Below are positions 33,106 to 44,433 of a stretch of 64,000 bases of DNA, piece after piece. The DNA is taken from the NCBI GenBank assembly GCA_030765065.1, contig CM060987.1:76270557-76334556 (forward strand), read 5' to 3'. Under the pieces are notes generated by a model. It searched no databases and was not told where the DNA came from. It saw only the letters and a list, made by a program, of their open reading frames with translations. Made by a program: the position numbers and the translations under genes. Within the stretch, counting starts at the first letter, position 1. Each line of letters starts with the position of its first letter. The DNA is from Deroplatys truncata. Taxonomy: Eukaryota; Arthropoda; Insecta; Mantodea; Mantidae.

Positions 33106-33940
33106 TGTCGCGGTATCGTTTGTGTTATCTTATTTGCTGAGCGCCTGTTATTGTTTTACTATTTTGAATTTTGGGTTCTTTGTCCTCCGGCTAGCTATTA
33201 TTACTCAGTCGAGCAAATCTCTTGAACAGGGTGTGTAAACGGAAAGGAGTTGTTAAAAAAGATAACACTGATAAAAGAATTTGTTTTTACACTTTTATTG
33301 CCGTCACAATTAATTAATTTCACACAATTACTCTTGATACACGTCCGACTGAAACTGTTATATTTTCGAATGTAACTATAATCACTTATTTGCCGGGCAT
33401 TATTAATTCGCGTATTTAACATTTTGTAACTAACTTTACGACGCGAGAGATTCTGTAGAATTGCGTAGCGTGTACTTCGTGAATGATTCTGTTGAACTGC
33501 GCGACGTGTAACTCGTGAATGATTCTGTTAAAACTGAGCGGTACCTGTCTTTGGCTCGGAATTTATACTCCCTCACCCCGATATGCCTAAATATTATAAC
33601 AGAGCTGCTCTTGGTTAATAAAGCGCGCCAACATTAGCGTCTATTTTTATATCCAATCAAAATTACGAACACATATGCTCTAGGAAAGATATTCCCTCCA
33701 TTTCTAAAGAAAGGCACGCTACTCTGACGTCATTTGCTTGTCTCTTCTAATTGTTAAACAACTCACCCCCTCGTTTCATTGTTATCCGCTCCTATTGTCA
33801 GTTTCAGTGAGGCCGTGTAAACTTATTTCCTAACAATGCTTATAATTAACAAACATCTCAAATCATTGTCATACAATAATGCTAACTTACACTACAATCA
33901 CTCTGGCATTTACAGTGTTGTGATATACAATACTGTCTCA
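33106..33940 (+). repeat. solo LTR, family L, copy 3
   Basis: It starts TGTCGCGGTATCG and ends AATACTGTCTCA. It is nearly collinear with copy 1 but has a shorter minisatellite (about three units at 33445-33540). The flanks (AATT before, TATA after) do not match, so the target duplication is lost or the borders differ by a base or two. With copy 2 it forms a large inverted pair by chance of insertion. Confidence 0.85.
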
Positions 33941-35930
33941 TATAATAACCGGTCACAGCTTGTGGTTTCGTGGTTTATTATCGTGACAAACTGAACCTTA
34001 TTTGTTTATAAACGATAGCTTTCACCTTGTTCGTTTTTCGCAGAGTGAACTTATTGTCTTGTTAGTATTTCGCCGATGTAAATATTGCCCCGAGTGCCCT
34101 ACTATATTACGACACTTTGCGCTATAATAAAAAATCTCCCTCACTTTTTGTATATTTCATGCACTCTTGCGTTCAAACCATCACGTGACATGTACTCAAT
34201 ATTTCATTCGCTATCATTTTATTTCATGGTTTTTCTGATTGGTCATTTCCACTTCGGCAACTCCCACGCTTAATTCTGACAACGTATTTTAAGACAAAAA
34301 TCTTCCCACGAGTCTTCTTAGATCAAAGATAGAACACTTCCAATTTCCGACCGTGTTAAGTTTATGATCTTTTGTCTCTGTCACGTCCAAGTCCGAGATA
34401 CAAAAGCAAGACCTCTAAGCTCCACGGCACCATATGTACCGTAAGCGATTACGCACGAAACAGGTAAGTTGTACCTGTTCTTTTTCTTGGGAAAAAAATT
34501 TCGCTTTCTTATTTCGTGAATTTATAACTCAGTTATTTATAAGGGACGTATTCAATTCCTGTTTCACCAGATTTATTTTATGCACACTTTATTATTCTTT
34601 TAACTGGTTACTTTTTATAACCAATCCTGCTTTAACAAATTTATCTTAGGTTATGAATCATTTATCATGTTTTATTAGATTTTTTATTAGTATATTTTCT
34701 TCATTAAGATTTATATTTAGTATATATTATATTATGATTTAATTCTGGCCTTGGTGTCTATAACCGGCTGCACCGAAGTGTGTTTATTTGGGGAAGAGTA
34801 AAGTCAAGTCATGTGTCGAAAACCCCACGGATAGAGATGGAACCATTCTGACATGTAACAATCGTACATTTATCCCGCCTTTTATTAGAATTCTATAAAT
34901 GGTTCGTTTAGCCGTTACCTAACCACTTCATGCTAGTCATTGTATAAAGAAATTATTATTTTAAGTAGCCTTAAGCCAATATACATTGACATAAATTAAC
35001 TGCAAATAAAACAAGCTGATATTTGAATGACACTAACTCTTAAGATATAAAAGAATAGAGTTTATGGTTTCAAAATACACTGTGCTTAACATTTGAGAAA
35101 TATAAAAATATATGTAACAGCAATTGTTTCGAAAATGATAAAGACTACGAACACGTTATTTAGAATAAAATACATACTTGAATTAACACTATATTTTAAA
35201 TGTAATAAACTGATTTACACTATGGTTTGCAAGCTATTGTAAAAGAAGAGAATTTCAAGACATAAATTGCACATTTTATTCCTTAAACCAACTAATACAT
35301 TTTATGAACTATTAATCAAAATATTTAGAGGAATTTTTAAAATGTTGCAGGTAATTTCGTTTTGAAGCGAGCTAATTCCATGATACGCTTACTCGATTTA
35401 ATTGTATTTGATAATTATCTGACTAGAAAAAAATTCCATGCAAAGATTTCTATTAATATGCAATTCCGTTGGATATCACTCGGTCAAATTAATACTGGCC
35501 GGTCTCTTGAGCAGTTAAATTTTCTCAAGGTCGCTTCAAGTAGGCGCGCGGTTCACAGCCGTCAATTTCTGTGCGCAGCTTTGGATAACTATAATACATG
35601 CAACAAACACTGATAGCTACTTAACTTCTGCGTATGTAGGTCTAGATTCTCTGTGGTCGATTATTATATTTTACAACTTGTTTTACTGTAATAGTTAAGT
35701 AGTATTGCTTGTCTTACTTGATTTTACTTACAAATATAATTATGTACAATAATGGTGACATTTGGGTTATAGAATTAAATTGTCTGAATATGAAACCTCC
35801 TTTCGACCGAAAAATTAATGTCATGGTTGCCATCTACTGGTATGACGGACTATTAAATAAACCTCACATAAAAATGAAGCAAATTTGTTATACTTTTACT
35901 CATGTATTTAAAATGAAAGGGAGAAAATTT
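33941..35930. other. AT-rich DNA, no recognisable gene
   Basis: Several ORFs of 60-83 codons show no known motif and no repeat shared with the rest of the window was found. Confidence 0.45.
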
Positions 35931-35935
35931 TGATT

Positions 35936-36005
35936 CGCTTCACGGAGATTGAACTTGCAATCTCAGAAACAAAACCAACTCTCTACCACTGAGCTAAGAG
36001 CTGCA
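35936..36005 (-). repeat. tRNA-like fragment (SINE head or tRNA pseudogene)
   Basis: The reverse complement contains CTTAGCTCAGTGGTAGAGAG (A-box region) and GCAAGTTCAATCTCCGTG (B box), spaced as in a tRNA. The anticodon stem does not pair well and the acceptor ends do not match, so a functional tRNA is unlikely. Confidence 0.4.
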
Positions 36006-37358
36006 GTAAGTGTGGGATTGTAACGAGCTTTAGTCATAGACCTGAGAGCCATAAATAAATAAATAAATTGTGTTTTGTTATAAATACTCAGTTTTGAATC
36101 ACTCTGAATCATCTGTCTATCTAAAATCTCCTATTTGAATTATTTTATCATAAGACTTTTGTGATTATAGTTGTGTTCCCCATTACATCTACTACAGGAA
36201 TATACGCTTCGCATCTTGTGAGCAAGGCTTGGTTGTCCCGATTGCTTACGGAAGTACCCGATTCGAGCTCCTCTCAGACGCCGCCAAGCTTTAAATTGAT
36301 CTAGTGTAGTGTACGCAAACTTCTACTTGGGCATGCACACATTATATATTGCGGCAGTCACTCCCTAGTCCATAGTTGTTTTGGTTATTTGTAATGCCCG
36401 TAGCTCGCGGCTTACCTTTCTGCAGCCTTCGCGAAGACTCTGGATGTTCGAAGGGTGCTGATTCTCTTAATTTTTTTTATCCTCGGCTAGCCGAAGTTAT
36501 TGCTGAAATATATCAGAGCATGGAATTTTCCTTGGTAAAGGAAACGTAGATATCTGGTGTGGTAAAGGAGAGAAAATAGACGTGCTTTAGTTACAAAAAG
36601 ACGACACTACTGTTTCTTTTATTTAGTTACTTCTGGTGGTACACAACACTGATATTGTCGCCGTTACAACACTGTCCACTGCTGTTGAAACACGGCGCTG
36701 ATATGACGCGAAGTTTATATACTTAGATCTCTTTACACGTAGCGATTCTTATGAGTGTTGCGAAAACTGTCTTAATTCACTTTTGGCGCGACATCTCTCA
36801 AATATCCAGCAGCATCTCTCCCTACCTGTAGTTTAGAAAATGACCCCTGATTTTGGTCCTAGCAGATCTATTTATAGTTGCAGGCTTCTTGGGCTGCTTC
36901 ATTTCCTATTGGTGCATTTTTAACGCCACTCAACGCGTCTCACTATTTCATATAAATTTACAGGGATCTCATTGGTTCAATTTTAACATAAATCGCGGCT
37001 CCGTTACGCTTGTTGTCTCCCTCACTCCCGTCACGGCGAATTATCGTACAAAAGCACAATAGCTAGACACCCTCGCTGTGTGAACAATGCCTCTGCTACC
37101 AGACAGACATCATAAAACTAAACTTTTTGCCTTCGAAGACACTTTTCCTGCAGCTAAAATATCTCGTTGTGGACAGTATTTTAACATAGCGCTTAATTTA
37201 TTTACATTAAACAATTTATAACTCCTCTAATATTAGCAACCTAAATACAGAGATATTGTTAAATCACCCTTCTTAAGCTACACCGGTAGTAAAAGAAAAA
37301 GATTTGTACATAGCATAATTTAACCTCACTAAAAATTAATTAATCAAATTATTAATAA
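36006..37358. other. no recognisable gene
   Basis: It has an (AAAT)n-like run at about 36050-36068 and CCAAT-like strings near 36900-36990, but no ORF with known motifs. LTR-like composition around 36.6-37.1 kb was considered and not accepted. Confidence 0.4.
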
Positions 37359-37805
37359 TTACATAGCTCGGGCTCGGCCTAGAGTTGCCATTTCAATATC
37401 TACCTTTCTTTCAGCCTTATTCAGAAAACTGCTTTCCTCCTTGCAAAGTTCACTCCAACTCACTTTTATAAGCTGTTCTTTTGGTATCTCAACTATATTT
37501 ATGCTATTGGCTGATGATTTATTGTAGTCTAAATGGAATTCAATGCGAGAGAACATTGCAAAATCAGCTTCGTAGCTTCCACACTGTGTTACAAAGTCGA
37601 ATAAGACAGAAGCTACATTTTGGGAATCTTTCGTATAACCGAAACCCGGAAGACACTGTGTCTTGCGGATGAAAAGATTCCAGGAAGGGGCGAAGGGGTT
37701 CTCAAAAGGGCCATAAAAGCGTAAGATGTAGCAATGCCACAAGGGAGAGAGCGAATGCCATTTTGCAAGCTTCCTTCCAGTAACAACGTTGGGCTGAAAT
37801 TTCAA
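37359..37805 (-). CDS. unidentified open frame, 149 codons, possible terminal exon
   Basis: This is one of the longest frames in the window outside mobile elements. The minus strand stays open for 149 codons in AT-rich DNA where stops are frequent, and ends in TAA. It has no ATG at its upstream edge. TTTCAG at 37793-37788 (minus strand) could be a splice acceptor, which would make it a last exon beginning CCCAACGTTG. The protein starts ..NVVTGRKLAKWHSLSP and ends ..MATLGRARAM, with no membrane segment or known motif. It could be a chance frame, a decayed element or a host exon. I do not recognise it. Confidence 0.2.
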   Translation of the reverse strand: MKFQPNVVTGRKLAKWHSLSPLWHCYILRFYGPFENPFAPSWNLFIRKTQCLPGFGYTKDSQNVASVLFDFVTQCGSYEADFAMFSRIEFHLDYNKSSANSINIVEIPKEQLIKVSWSELCKEESSFLNKAERKVDIEMATLGRARAM

Positions 37806-38311
37806 CGTTACAGTCCTTTGGGGCTGCTTGAGCTTTACTTACTAAAACCTGGACTTAAGAAGAAATCGTGAGGAATGTTAGATCGAGCTCTTCCAACCAT
37901 ACAGGACTTCAGACAGCTGTAAAACAAAACGGCGGTTTAAACCCCCTATCCCTCTTCAGATAGCATGGGGATGAGGAACTGCCTTTGTGCTGCTCCATCA
38001 ACACTAGCATTGCAGGGAGTGATATAATCAGCGTAGTCTCTTACTGTGAAATGAGTTCTACACGACTTAGATGGCTTTCGAAATCTCTTCCAACATCAAC
38101 TGCATGTCTTATCTTAAGTATAAGTATTCTACGAGTTGTCCAAACCTTCTACGTTTGCATGATATTCCAAAATCTTACCTAAAACGTTGCATTGTACTTA
38201 TTGGATATTATTTAAATTCAACTGTAAACATTATCTACCATATGTAACTGTAAACCACTGAAAACTTACAGATTGTGTTTGAAATAACGTGGATGCACAC
38301 TAGATAGCCTT

Positions 38312-39194
38312 TTTACTTTCTCTACTACGTACAGTAAGTGGGGGAAGTATTGTATTCCACCCAAAAATTCGATACCGAGATTTCACCGGAAATACATGTT
38401 TTGAGACACCCTGAATCCAAAAAAAGCATTTTTGGAAACATGTCCGTGTGTGTGTCTGTGTGTCTGTCTGTGAACAGCATAACTCAGAAACAAACAGTCG
38501 GATAAACACCAAACTTGGTATTTAGGTTCATATCTTCCAGAGATGCGACACAAAAGTTTTCAAGAAAATCTCCCCACCACAGATTGCCCTTTACATGGAA
38601 CATTTTTCGAAAATTTTAATTTTCTCAAAAATGGCTCTAATGATTTTGATTAAAATATCACATGTTTAAGATATCAAATGAAATGTATATCTCAAATTTT
38701 CCGGGAATGTCTCCAAATGTATTCTTCATTGTGAACGACTTTTGCATAACTGGTAAACCATAAGAGAAAGACAAAATTTTACTACATAAAAATGTAGATT
38801 GCGTTAAAATACACAATTTATGTCATATACATTTTGTTTGTTGAGTGAACCATTTTCGAGATATTGCTTGTTATTCCCTTAAATTTTTCAATACTTATTT
38901 TCTCAAATGGGAATTCGTTATTCATTTTTCTGTCTTGGATATGCAAAGAGTATTCATCTGTGACAAAGGGAATAGTGCTGCACCTAGCAACCAGCTATTA
39001 AGAGAGATGTATGTACTTAAAGGCTACTGTATTTCTATATTGCCCTTGTAAATATATATTCCCCTTACATCTACAAGAAACTTAGCAATGAGATAGAGTC
39101 TGCATATGTTTATCTCGATTAACATGAAGTAGATGGAGAATAAGCGTTTGTAAAAATAGTTTGTACAAGAATAGAGAAAGTCATGTGAGTGTAC
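38312..39194 (+). repeat. 0.9 kb HINE-like repeat R2, full copy
   Basis: It matches R1 (25131-26030) end to end: starts TTTTACTTTCTCTACTACGT, has the same TGTGTGTGTCTGTG tract at about 38446-38472, and ends AGAATAGAGAAAGTC-ATGTGAGTGTA. The two differ by scattered substitutions and short indels. The sequence to its right (from about 39340) holds further copies in the opposite orientation. Confidence 0.85.
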
Positions 39195-39340
39195 TTTCTT
39201 ACTTTCTTTTCTTTTTGTGCGTATCGTAATGGCAGATCCAAAGTAAAACATTGCTGCGCTCTGTGTGTCTTGAGGATGTGAGGAAAACCAACTACACAAA
39301 ATCCAATGTAAGATAAAGTACACTTCTTGCTAGAAAAATC

Positions 39341-40080
39341 GTATGCGTTACATACACATGACCTTCACTATCCACTCTTCTACAAACTACTTTTAGAATA
39401 TTTTATACCTCTATTTGTTTCATGTTGAATATTTTCAAGAATGCTTTTGTTACACATTTATAAGTATACAACAAGGATACATAAGGTTGAAGCGATAGTC
39501 ATATCTTTTAAAAGCAGGTCGCTATGTGACATGACTTTTAAATTGCATTCCTTGCTTGGCCATGAAGAAAAAATAAATGCGACATATCACTTAAAAAAAA
39601 GTGTAAAGTGTTTGAAAATTCAAACCAACAGAAGAAAATATTTCGGAAATGATTAATGCCTCACAAACATTTATTTGCCAAATTTTGTGTATGAACGATA
39701 ACTACATTGTTTGTCTAGTTAATTTTTGCCTATCTTTTATGCCTTGCCAGTCATCAAAAGACATCCAAATTCGCTCGGAATGAAGCGGTCTTCGCAGGCT
39801 ATTTGTAGAAAATTCAAAATATGAATTCTGTTTGTTATGCAGTTATCTTAAACATATGGTAGGTATTTTGGTGAACATCGTAGAGGCATTTTTGAGAAAA
39901 TTAAAAATGACAAAGAATGTTCCATGTAAAAGATAGTTTGGTCTGGAGAGATTTTCATGAAAATCTTGGTGTCGAATCTTTGGAAGATGTTGAACTTAAA
40001 TAACAAGTTTGGTATTTATCCGACTGTTTTTGCATTATGATATTCATAGACAGGTGGCCGGACAAGGATCTTTTCCTAGA
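39341..40080 (-). repeat. diverged HINE-like unit, opposite to R1
   Basis: On the plus strand it starts with the hairpin motif (GTTACATACACATGACCTTC), then has the landmarks AAGCGATAGTCATAT, TTAAAAGCAGGTCGCTATG, TTTTTGCCTATCTTTTATG, GAGAAAATTAAAAATGA, TTCCATGTAAAAGATAG and TTTGGTATTTATCCGACTGT. The terminal GTAGAGAAAGT end is missing. The next unit starts directly after it. Confidence 0.7.
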
Positions 40081-41321
40081 AATCTGATGTATTATATTCA
40101 CATGACTTACCGAGCGGTTGCGTCTGTGGCCCGTATTCGGAAGGTCGTGGGCTCGATTTCCGTGGCTGATTCCCTTCCTGACCCATGGGCTTTTTCGGGA
40201 ATTTCCCTGGGTCACCAGGCGATTGCTGGGAAGGATTATTACATCCCCCGAATTTCTTGTCCCTCCATTTCATTCCATCACTCATTTCCTTCATCCTTCA
40301 CCCCGCTTGGTCTGTTTCAGGGTTGGAAGTGTCGGCGAAGGAGTTTCGGTGCAGCATGACAGGGAAAAAGGATGCTCTCTGTGAACTTTCTCCGTTCCTC
40401 GGCCTTCGGCTGGTTGCGGGGTATAAGGACCTCTCCCGGCGGGGGCGTTGTATCCCATGTGAGATGTGGTGCCCAATCTGCTTGTCCGTCTGACGGGGTG
40501 TTTATATCTGGAAACTTTAGGGTCTCTGTCATTGCTGTGCCGTCACTCGTGGTTCTGGCCGCCCGGTATCTCCCTTCACCTCCCGGGGGCGACCCCCCTC
40601 GTGGGGGCGTACGGTACAATGTCCGGACTCCCTGGACCAGTGTCACGTCCCCTCCGCTTCTCATTCATTCAGAGGACTTTTTGTATCCATTATATTTTAT
40701 GTTTATGTGGTTTCTAAAAATATTCTTACGAAACCGTACTATCTACTGCATGTTATCGAGATGAACGTTGTAGAATTAGTTTCATTACAAATTTGGTTGT
40801 AGGTACAAGGGGTATACAGGAAATCGAAGCGATAGTCAAATGTTTAAAAGCGGGTCGCTATTTTCATAACATTGCAAGAAACAGCTGGATGGCGACAGCA
40901 CTTCAAAAATGACAAAGTATTGAACATTTTAAACCACTAGTAAGGAATATCTAGGAAACAGTCGTTACCATAATAAAAGTTATTTGAAATAAATTGTATG
41001 CTTTAAAGCAATCTATATTTATTGTATAGTAAACTTTGGTCTATCTCTTGTAGTTTACACAAAATTACTTCCGAATAAGGAGGACTTCATAGGTTATTCC
41101 CAGAAAATTTAAGATATACGTTTTGTTTGTGACGTAAGTATCTTGAATATATGATATTTTAATCAAAATACAGTCATTTAAAAAAAATTCAAAAAATGTA
41201 ATATACATACTGGTTTGGAATGGGAGGATTTTCTGAAAAATCTTCGTCTTCCATCTTTAAAAGATACTGGACTTAAATGTAAAGTTTGATATTTATCCCT
41301 TGACTTACGGTGTTCATAACC
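40081..41321 (-). repeat. diverged HINE-like unit split by a SINE
   Basis: It starts CTGATGTATTATATTCACAT and is interrupted after GACTTA by a GC-rich SINE (40108-40680). The unit then continues with GAGATGAACGTTG, GTAGGTACAAGGGGTATACA, AAGCGATAGTCAAATGTTTA, AAGCGGGTCGCTA, TTTAATCAAAATAC and GTTTGATATTTATCCC before a second SINE at about 41322. The orientation matches the previous unit, so the two stand head to tail. Confidence 0.7.
40108..40680 (+). repeat. SINE family S3, copy 1 (GC-rich)
   Basis: It has a tRNA-Leu-like head (CCGAGCGGTTGCGTCTGTGG) and a B-box-like GTGGGCTCGATTTCC. The body has TTTTCGGGAATTTCCCTGGG, AATTTCTTGTCCCTCCATTT, TCACCCCGCTTGG and CCTCCCGGGGGCGACCCCC. It sits inside a HINE-like unit. 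Related bodies occur at 41322, 44434 and (reverse) 48030. The long open frames in this stretch are explained by GC content. Confidence 0.7.
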
Positions 41322-41812
41322 AAGCGAGATGGCTCCGCGGTAACTGCGAGTCTCGCATACGGGAGATCCAGGGTTCGATTTTCGGTGGTCACCTAATCTG
41401 ACCATGGGATTTTCGTGGGTTTCCCTGCTTGACAAAGGCGAATGCTGGGATGTTTTATTCTACCATGGATTTCCCCATTATCTCATTTCTCTTTCATATT
41501 TCTTGTTGACTCCTGGGCTGTGGTTCGGTCGATGCCGAAGAGGCTTGCGATTTGGAACTTCTTCTCGGCCCCACTAGAGGAACGTCTCTGAGCGACCCAC
41601 CCGTGGCCGGGTAGTCATCAACTGTTAGGAAACTCTGTGCGTCTCTGTCGACTGGCTCCGCTCTGCAACCCATGCGTCCGTTCCTCTCGGGGGTGTGAGC
41701 TCGAAAGATCCATCTGAGGTCGAAGTGTTAGGTATCCCCTCCGTTAGCTAGTCCTATCCTATTCTACGGTGCTAACGCGCGTACACACGCACAGAGAGAG
41801 AAAGAGAGAGAG
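41322..41812 (+). repeat. SINE family S3-like, copy 2, ending in a GA microsatellite
   Basis: Head AAGCGAGATGGCTCCGCGGT and B box CAGGGTTCGATTTTCGG, then CTGACCATGGGATTTTCGTG, GGTTTCCCTGC and a GC-rich body ending near ACACGCACAGAGAGAGAAAG with (GA)n at about 41790-41815. It shares the ACCATGGGNTTTTCG and TTCCCTG motifs with copy 1. Confidence 0.65.
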
Positions 41813-41837
41813 AGAGTCTCTTTCCTTTTTATAGAAG

Positions 41838-41912
41838 GAAAGTGCTCAGTCAGTAGAGCACTTGCCTGTTGTGCAAGGGATTCCGGGTTCGGTTCCCGGC
41901 TGGGGGTGGGAA
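41838..41912 (+). repeat. tRNA-like SINE head
   Basis: GTGCTCAGTCAGTAGAGCAC is an A-box region with a pairing D arm. CTTGC-CTGTTGT-GCAAG is a perfect five-base anticodon-like stem with a seven-base loop (GTT at the anticodon position). CCGGGTTCGGTTCCCGG is a perfect T arm. No acceptor stem pairs across the ends and a decayed body follows, so this is probably a SINE head, not a tRNA gene. Confidence 0.55.
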
Positions 41913-42119
41913 TTTTTCTCTAGCCAAGATTATTCCTTATCCTCCCCAGAGTTTGGAAGATAGAATGGGAGTGTGTATGCTCAAATAATTAAAAACCAAA
42001 GTGCAAGAAAACCCCACGACAAGAGTTATACGAGTTAACACCATTGCCTATAGGCAATAAGTTCCAAAGGAAAGTCCGCCGATAAGAACAATGCAGTTAA
42101 AGGCGGGGTATAAATGGAA

Positions 42120-42836
42120 CTGGAAAAAAAGTCTAATGTGCTATATTACGTGGCTTTCTCTCCCCAATCTTCTTTAAAGTATTCTTATAAAAGCTTATTT
42201 TTCCAGCTGCTTCATATTAATCGAGATAAACATTTGCAGAAATTGTTTTATTACACTGGCGGCGCCGTGGTCGAGTGGTTAGACCGCTCGCCTCTCACCG
42301 AAGCGGCCCGGGTTCAATCCCAGGGACCCGCATGTGGGATTTGTGGTGGATAAAGCGGCGTCTGGGCGGGTTTTCTCCGGGTTGCCATTCATTCCACCAA
42401 CTCCATCATCACCTTTCCTTTCATCTATTTCACCATCATTTCGTTTCATCTACTTCCTTCATCCCATACCAGGCATCGGGCTGATCACCCATCCTGGATA
42501 TTCTATCTGATCCATGAGTTTCTGCTCCTCGACGGGCCTCTGACCCCAGGCACCCGCCTGTAAGTCCTGGGGGGTGTAAGTGCTACATAAGAGGAGGTTA
42601 AACAGATAAAGAAGAAGAAGTTTTATTATACAGTAGGCTTAATCAATAGTCAATATGAAATTCCGTTTTCTCCTTGGGATGACCACTTCATGTTAATCGA
42701 GGCAAACTTTCATTACATGTTTCACATTTCGCTGTAGGTATAAGAAGAATATAGTAGCTTGAAGCGATAGTCATATTTTTAAAAAAGCCGGTCGCCATAT
42801 CACGACCATGAGAAAAAAACGAATAGCGATATACCG
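42120..42836 (-). repeat. diverged HINE-like unit split by SINE S2
   Basis: The plus strand has CTAATGTGCTATATTACGTG (hairpin end), GGCTTTCTCTCC, CTTCATATTAATCGAGATAA and ACATTTGCAGAAATTG. SINE S2 interrupts it at 42257-42619. The right part repeats CTTCATGTTAATCGAG, GTAGGTATAAGAAGAATATA, GAAGCGATAGTCATA and GCCGGTCGCCATAT. Confidence 0.65.
42257..42619 (+). repeat. SINE family S2, copy 1, with target duplication
   Basis: It has a tRNA-Leu-like head, GCGCCGTGGTCGAGTGGTTA with GAC.GCTCGCCTCTCACCGA and B box CCCGGGTTCAATCCCAGG. The body has GGGTTTTCTCCGGGTTGCC, CAGGCATCGGGCTGATCACC, CATCCTGGAT and GGCCTCTGACCCCAGGC. It ends with ACATAAGAGGAGGTTAAACA and a GAAGAAGAAG tail. Flanks GTTTTATTACAC (42245-42256) and GTTTTATTATAC (42620-42631) form a 12-bp target duplication with one difference. 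Confidence 0.9.
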
Positions 42837-42837
42837 T

Positions 42838-43612
42838 TGTGATACATTCACATGACCTTCTTTATTCTGTATCTTAGTGGGTACACAAACTATTCTTACT
42901 ATGCAATCTACTGCATTTTAATCCAAATAGGTAACATATTTCGTTATAGATACAAAGAGAACAACAATAGTCAAATATTTAAGAATGGACGATATACGCT
43001 GTCCTTAAAATTCCATACTGCTTCCATGACATCGCGAGAAACAACTGTTGACAGGACTTTAAGAGAATGAGCAGGTAATGAACAATCATTCAGGAATAGT
43101 TTACGTCTCAAAAATTTTAATTGAAATAAATTGTTTGCTTTAAAGAGACCATCTTTTGTAGAGTACGTTTTCGTTTATCACTTAACGTTTACCAGTTATA
43201 CAAGGTTATATAAAACTCGTTCCGAATGAAGAGAACTTCTTGAATATTCTGGGAATAGCCTGTGTACATTTTATTTATCATGTAAATATCTTTTATATAC
43301 AGTATTTTAATCAAAATCGTTTATACCATTTTTTAGAAAATAAAAATTTTCGAAAAATGTTCCATGTAAAGGGTAGTTGGAATTGGGGGATTTTTCTTGA
43401 AAATACTTAAATACCAGGTTTGGTGTTCATCCGACTTTTCATTTTTTATGTATGCTATTCACACATACACACACGGACATATTTCCAAAAGTGCTTTATT
43501 TGGATTCAGTGGGCCTCAAAACATGTATTTCCAGTGTAATCTCGATATCGAATTTTTGGGTGGAATGGAATACCTTCTCTACTTTCTATGTACGTAGTAG
43601 AGAAAGTAAAAG
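42838..43612 (-). repeat. HINE-like unit with both ends
   Basis: On the plus strand it runs from TTGTGATACATTCACATGAC to TACGTAGTAGAGAAAGTAAA and includes ACACATACACACACGGACAT and GATTCAGTGGGCCTC. It contains the same ordered landmarks as R1/R2 but is shorter and more diverged. The next unit starts immediately after it (GCCTGATATCTTACATTCAC), showing a true head-to-tail junction. Confidence 0.8.
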
Positions 43613-44000
43613 CCTGATATCTTACATTCACATGACTTCGTTTATACTATGGTTTATTTTTATATGCTTCTGCAAATTATTTTATGAAAGCTTTTTTTTT
43701 ACCTACTTCAGGTTAATGTAGATAAACTTTGCAGAAACAGTTTCATTGCACATTTTGTTACAGGTAAAAGGGGCATAGAGGAAACTGATATCCAGATGTT
43801 TAAAAGCGGATTTGTTAGCCTTGAAACTCATTCTTTCCTGGCGTCCTGAGAAATAGCTAAATAGCGACAGCACTTTAGAAAATATGCTGCGTATTGGAAC
43901 ATTCAAAACAATATTAACTGTTATCTGTAATTGGCTGATGTCTAAAAAAAAGCTATTTGAGATAAACGTCTGTAATAGTTATTTACGATGGGAGTTTGAG
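43613..44000 (-). repeat. partial HINE-like unit following head to tail
   Basis: It begins CTGATATCTTACATTCACAT, then has CAGGTTAATGTAGATAAACT, GTTTCATTGCACATTTTG and ATGTTTAAAAGCGGATTTG. Similarity fades after about 44.0 kb. Confidence 0.65.
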
Positions 44001-44320
44001 AAAAGGCTGAATTTGATAAAAATTAAGGATTGTAAACTGATACGATGGGTGTGTTGCACAAGGTTTATCTACCTTGACGAAGAACTTATTCATTTTTTTA
44101 CATCCACAGTCAAAAATAGAGCATAATGAAACAGTTTCAAGTGCGAGAAATACCGATTTTTCAAATTCTTAAAGAGGAACTTCTTCTTTAAGCCACACTA
44201 TGCATTCTCTTCATTCTCTGCATTCTTCTACGGTCCTAAATTTAAATACCTCATATTTTCATTTTGATTTCGCAAAACAGCTTATTGTGAAGTTTTGTTG
44301 TGGTTTGTGAATAAAACCAG

Positions 44321-44433
44321 ATACGCAACTTGTGGAATGTCGTGTTTTTATACCGGTACTCGCTATGCTCAAGATGTAAAACCTTTCCTTGTCTTTAAAA
44401 AAGAAAATCCTATCTCAGCCACAAGTTGCGTAT
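44321..44433. repeat. short element with perfect 15-bp inverted ends
   Basis: ATACGCAACTTGTGG (44321-44335) is exactly inverted as CCACAAGTTGCGTAT (44419-44433), 113 bp in total. It could be a tiny MITE or a hairpin. No duplicated flank was identified. A SINE S3-like body starts directly after it. Confidence 0.6.

Noticed and set aside
31636-33940. A single foldback transposon with 0.84 kb inverted arms
   Set aside because: Each arm has its own TG..CA ends, and the reverse copy has its own exact 4-bp target duplication, so two independent solo LTRs explain it better.
36580-37100. A further solo LTR
   Set aside because: Composition and CCAAT-like boxes are suggestive, but no TG..CA ends, no target duplication and no second copy were seen.
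40185-40764. Overlapping 100-130 codon frames as genes
   Set aside because: They all fall within the GC-rich SINE S3 body, with open frames on both strands.
41838-41912. Functional tRNA-Asn (GTT) gene
   Set aside because: The anticodon and T arms pair, but there is no pairing acceptor stem and the sequence differs widely from animal tRNA-Asn; a SINE head is more likely.
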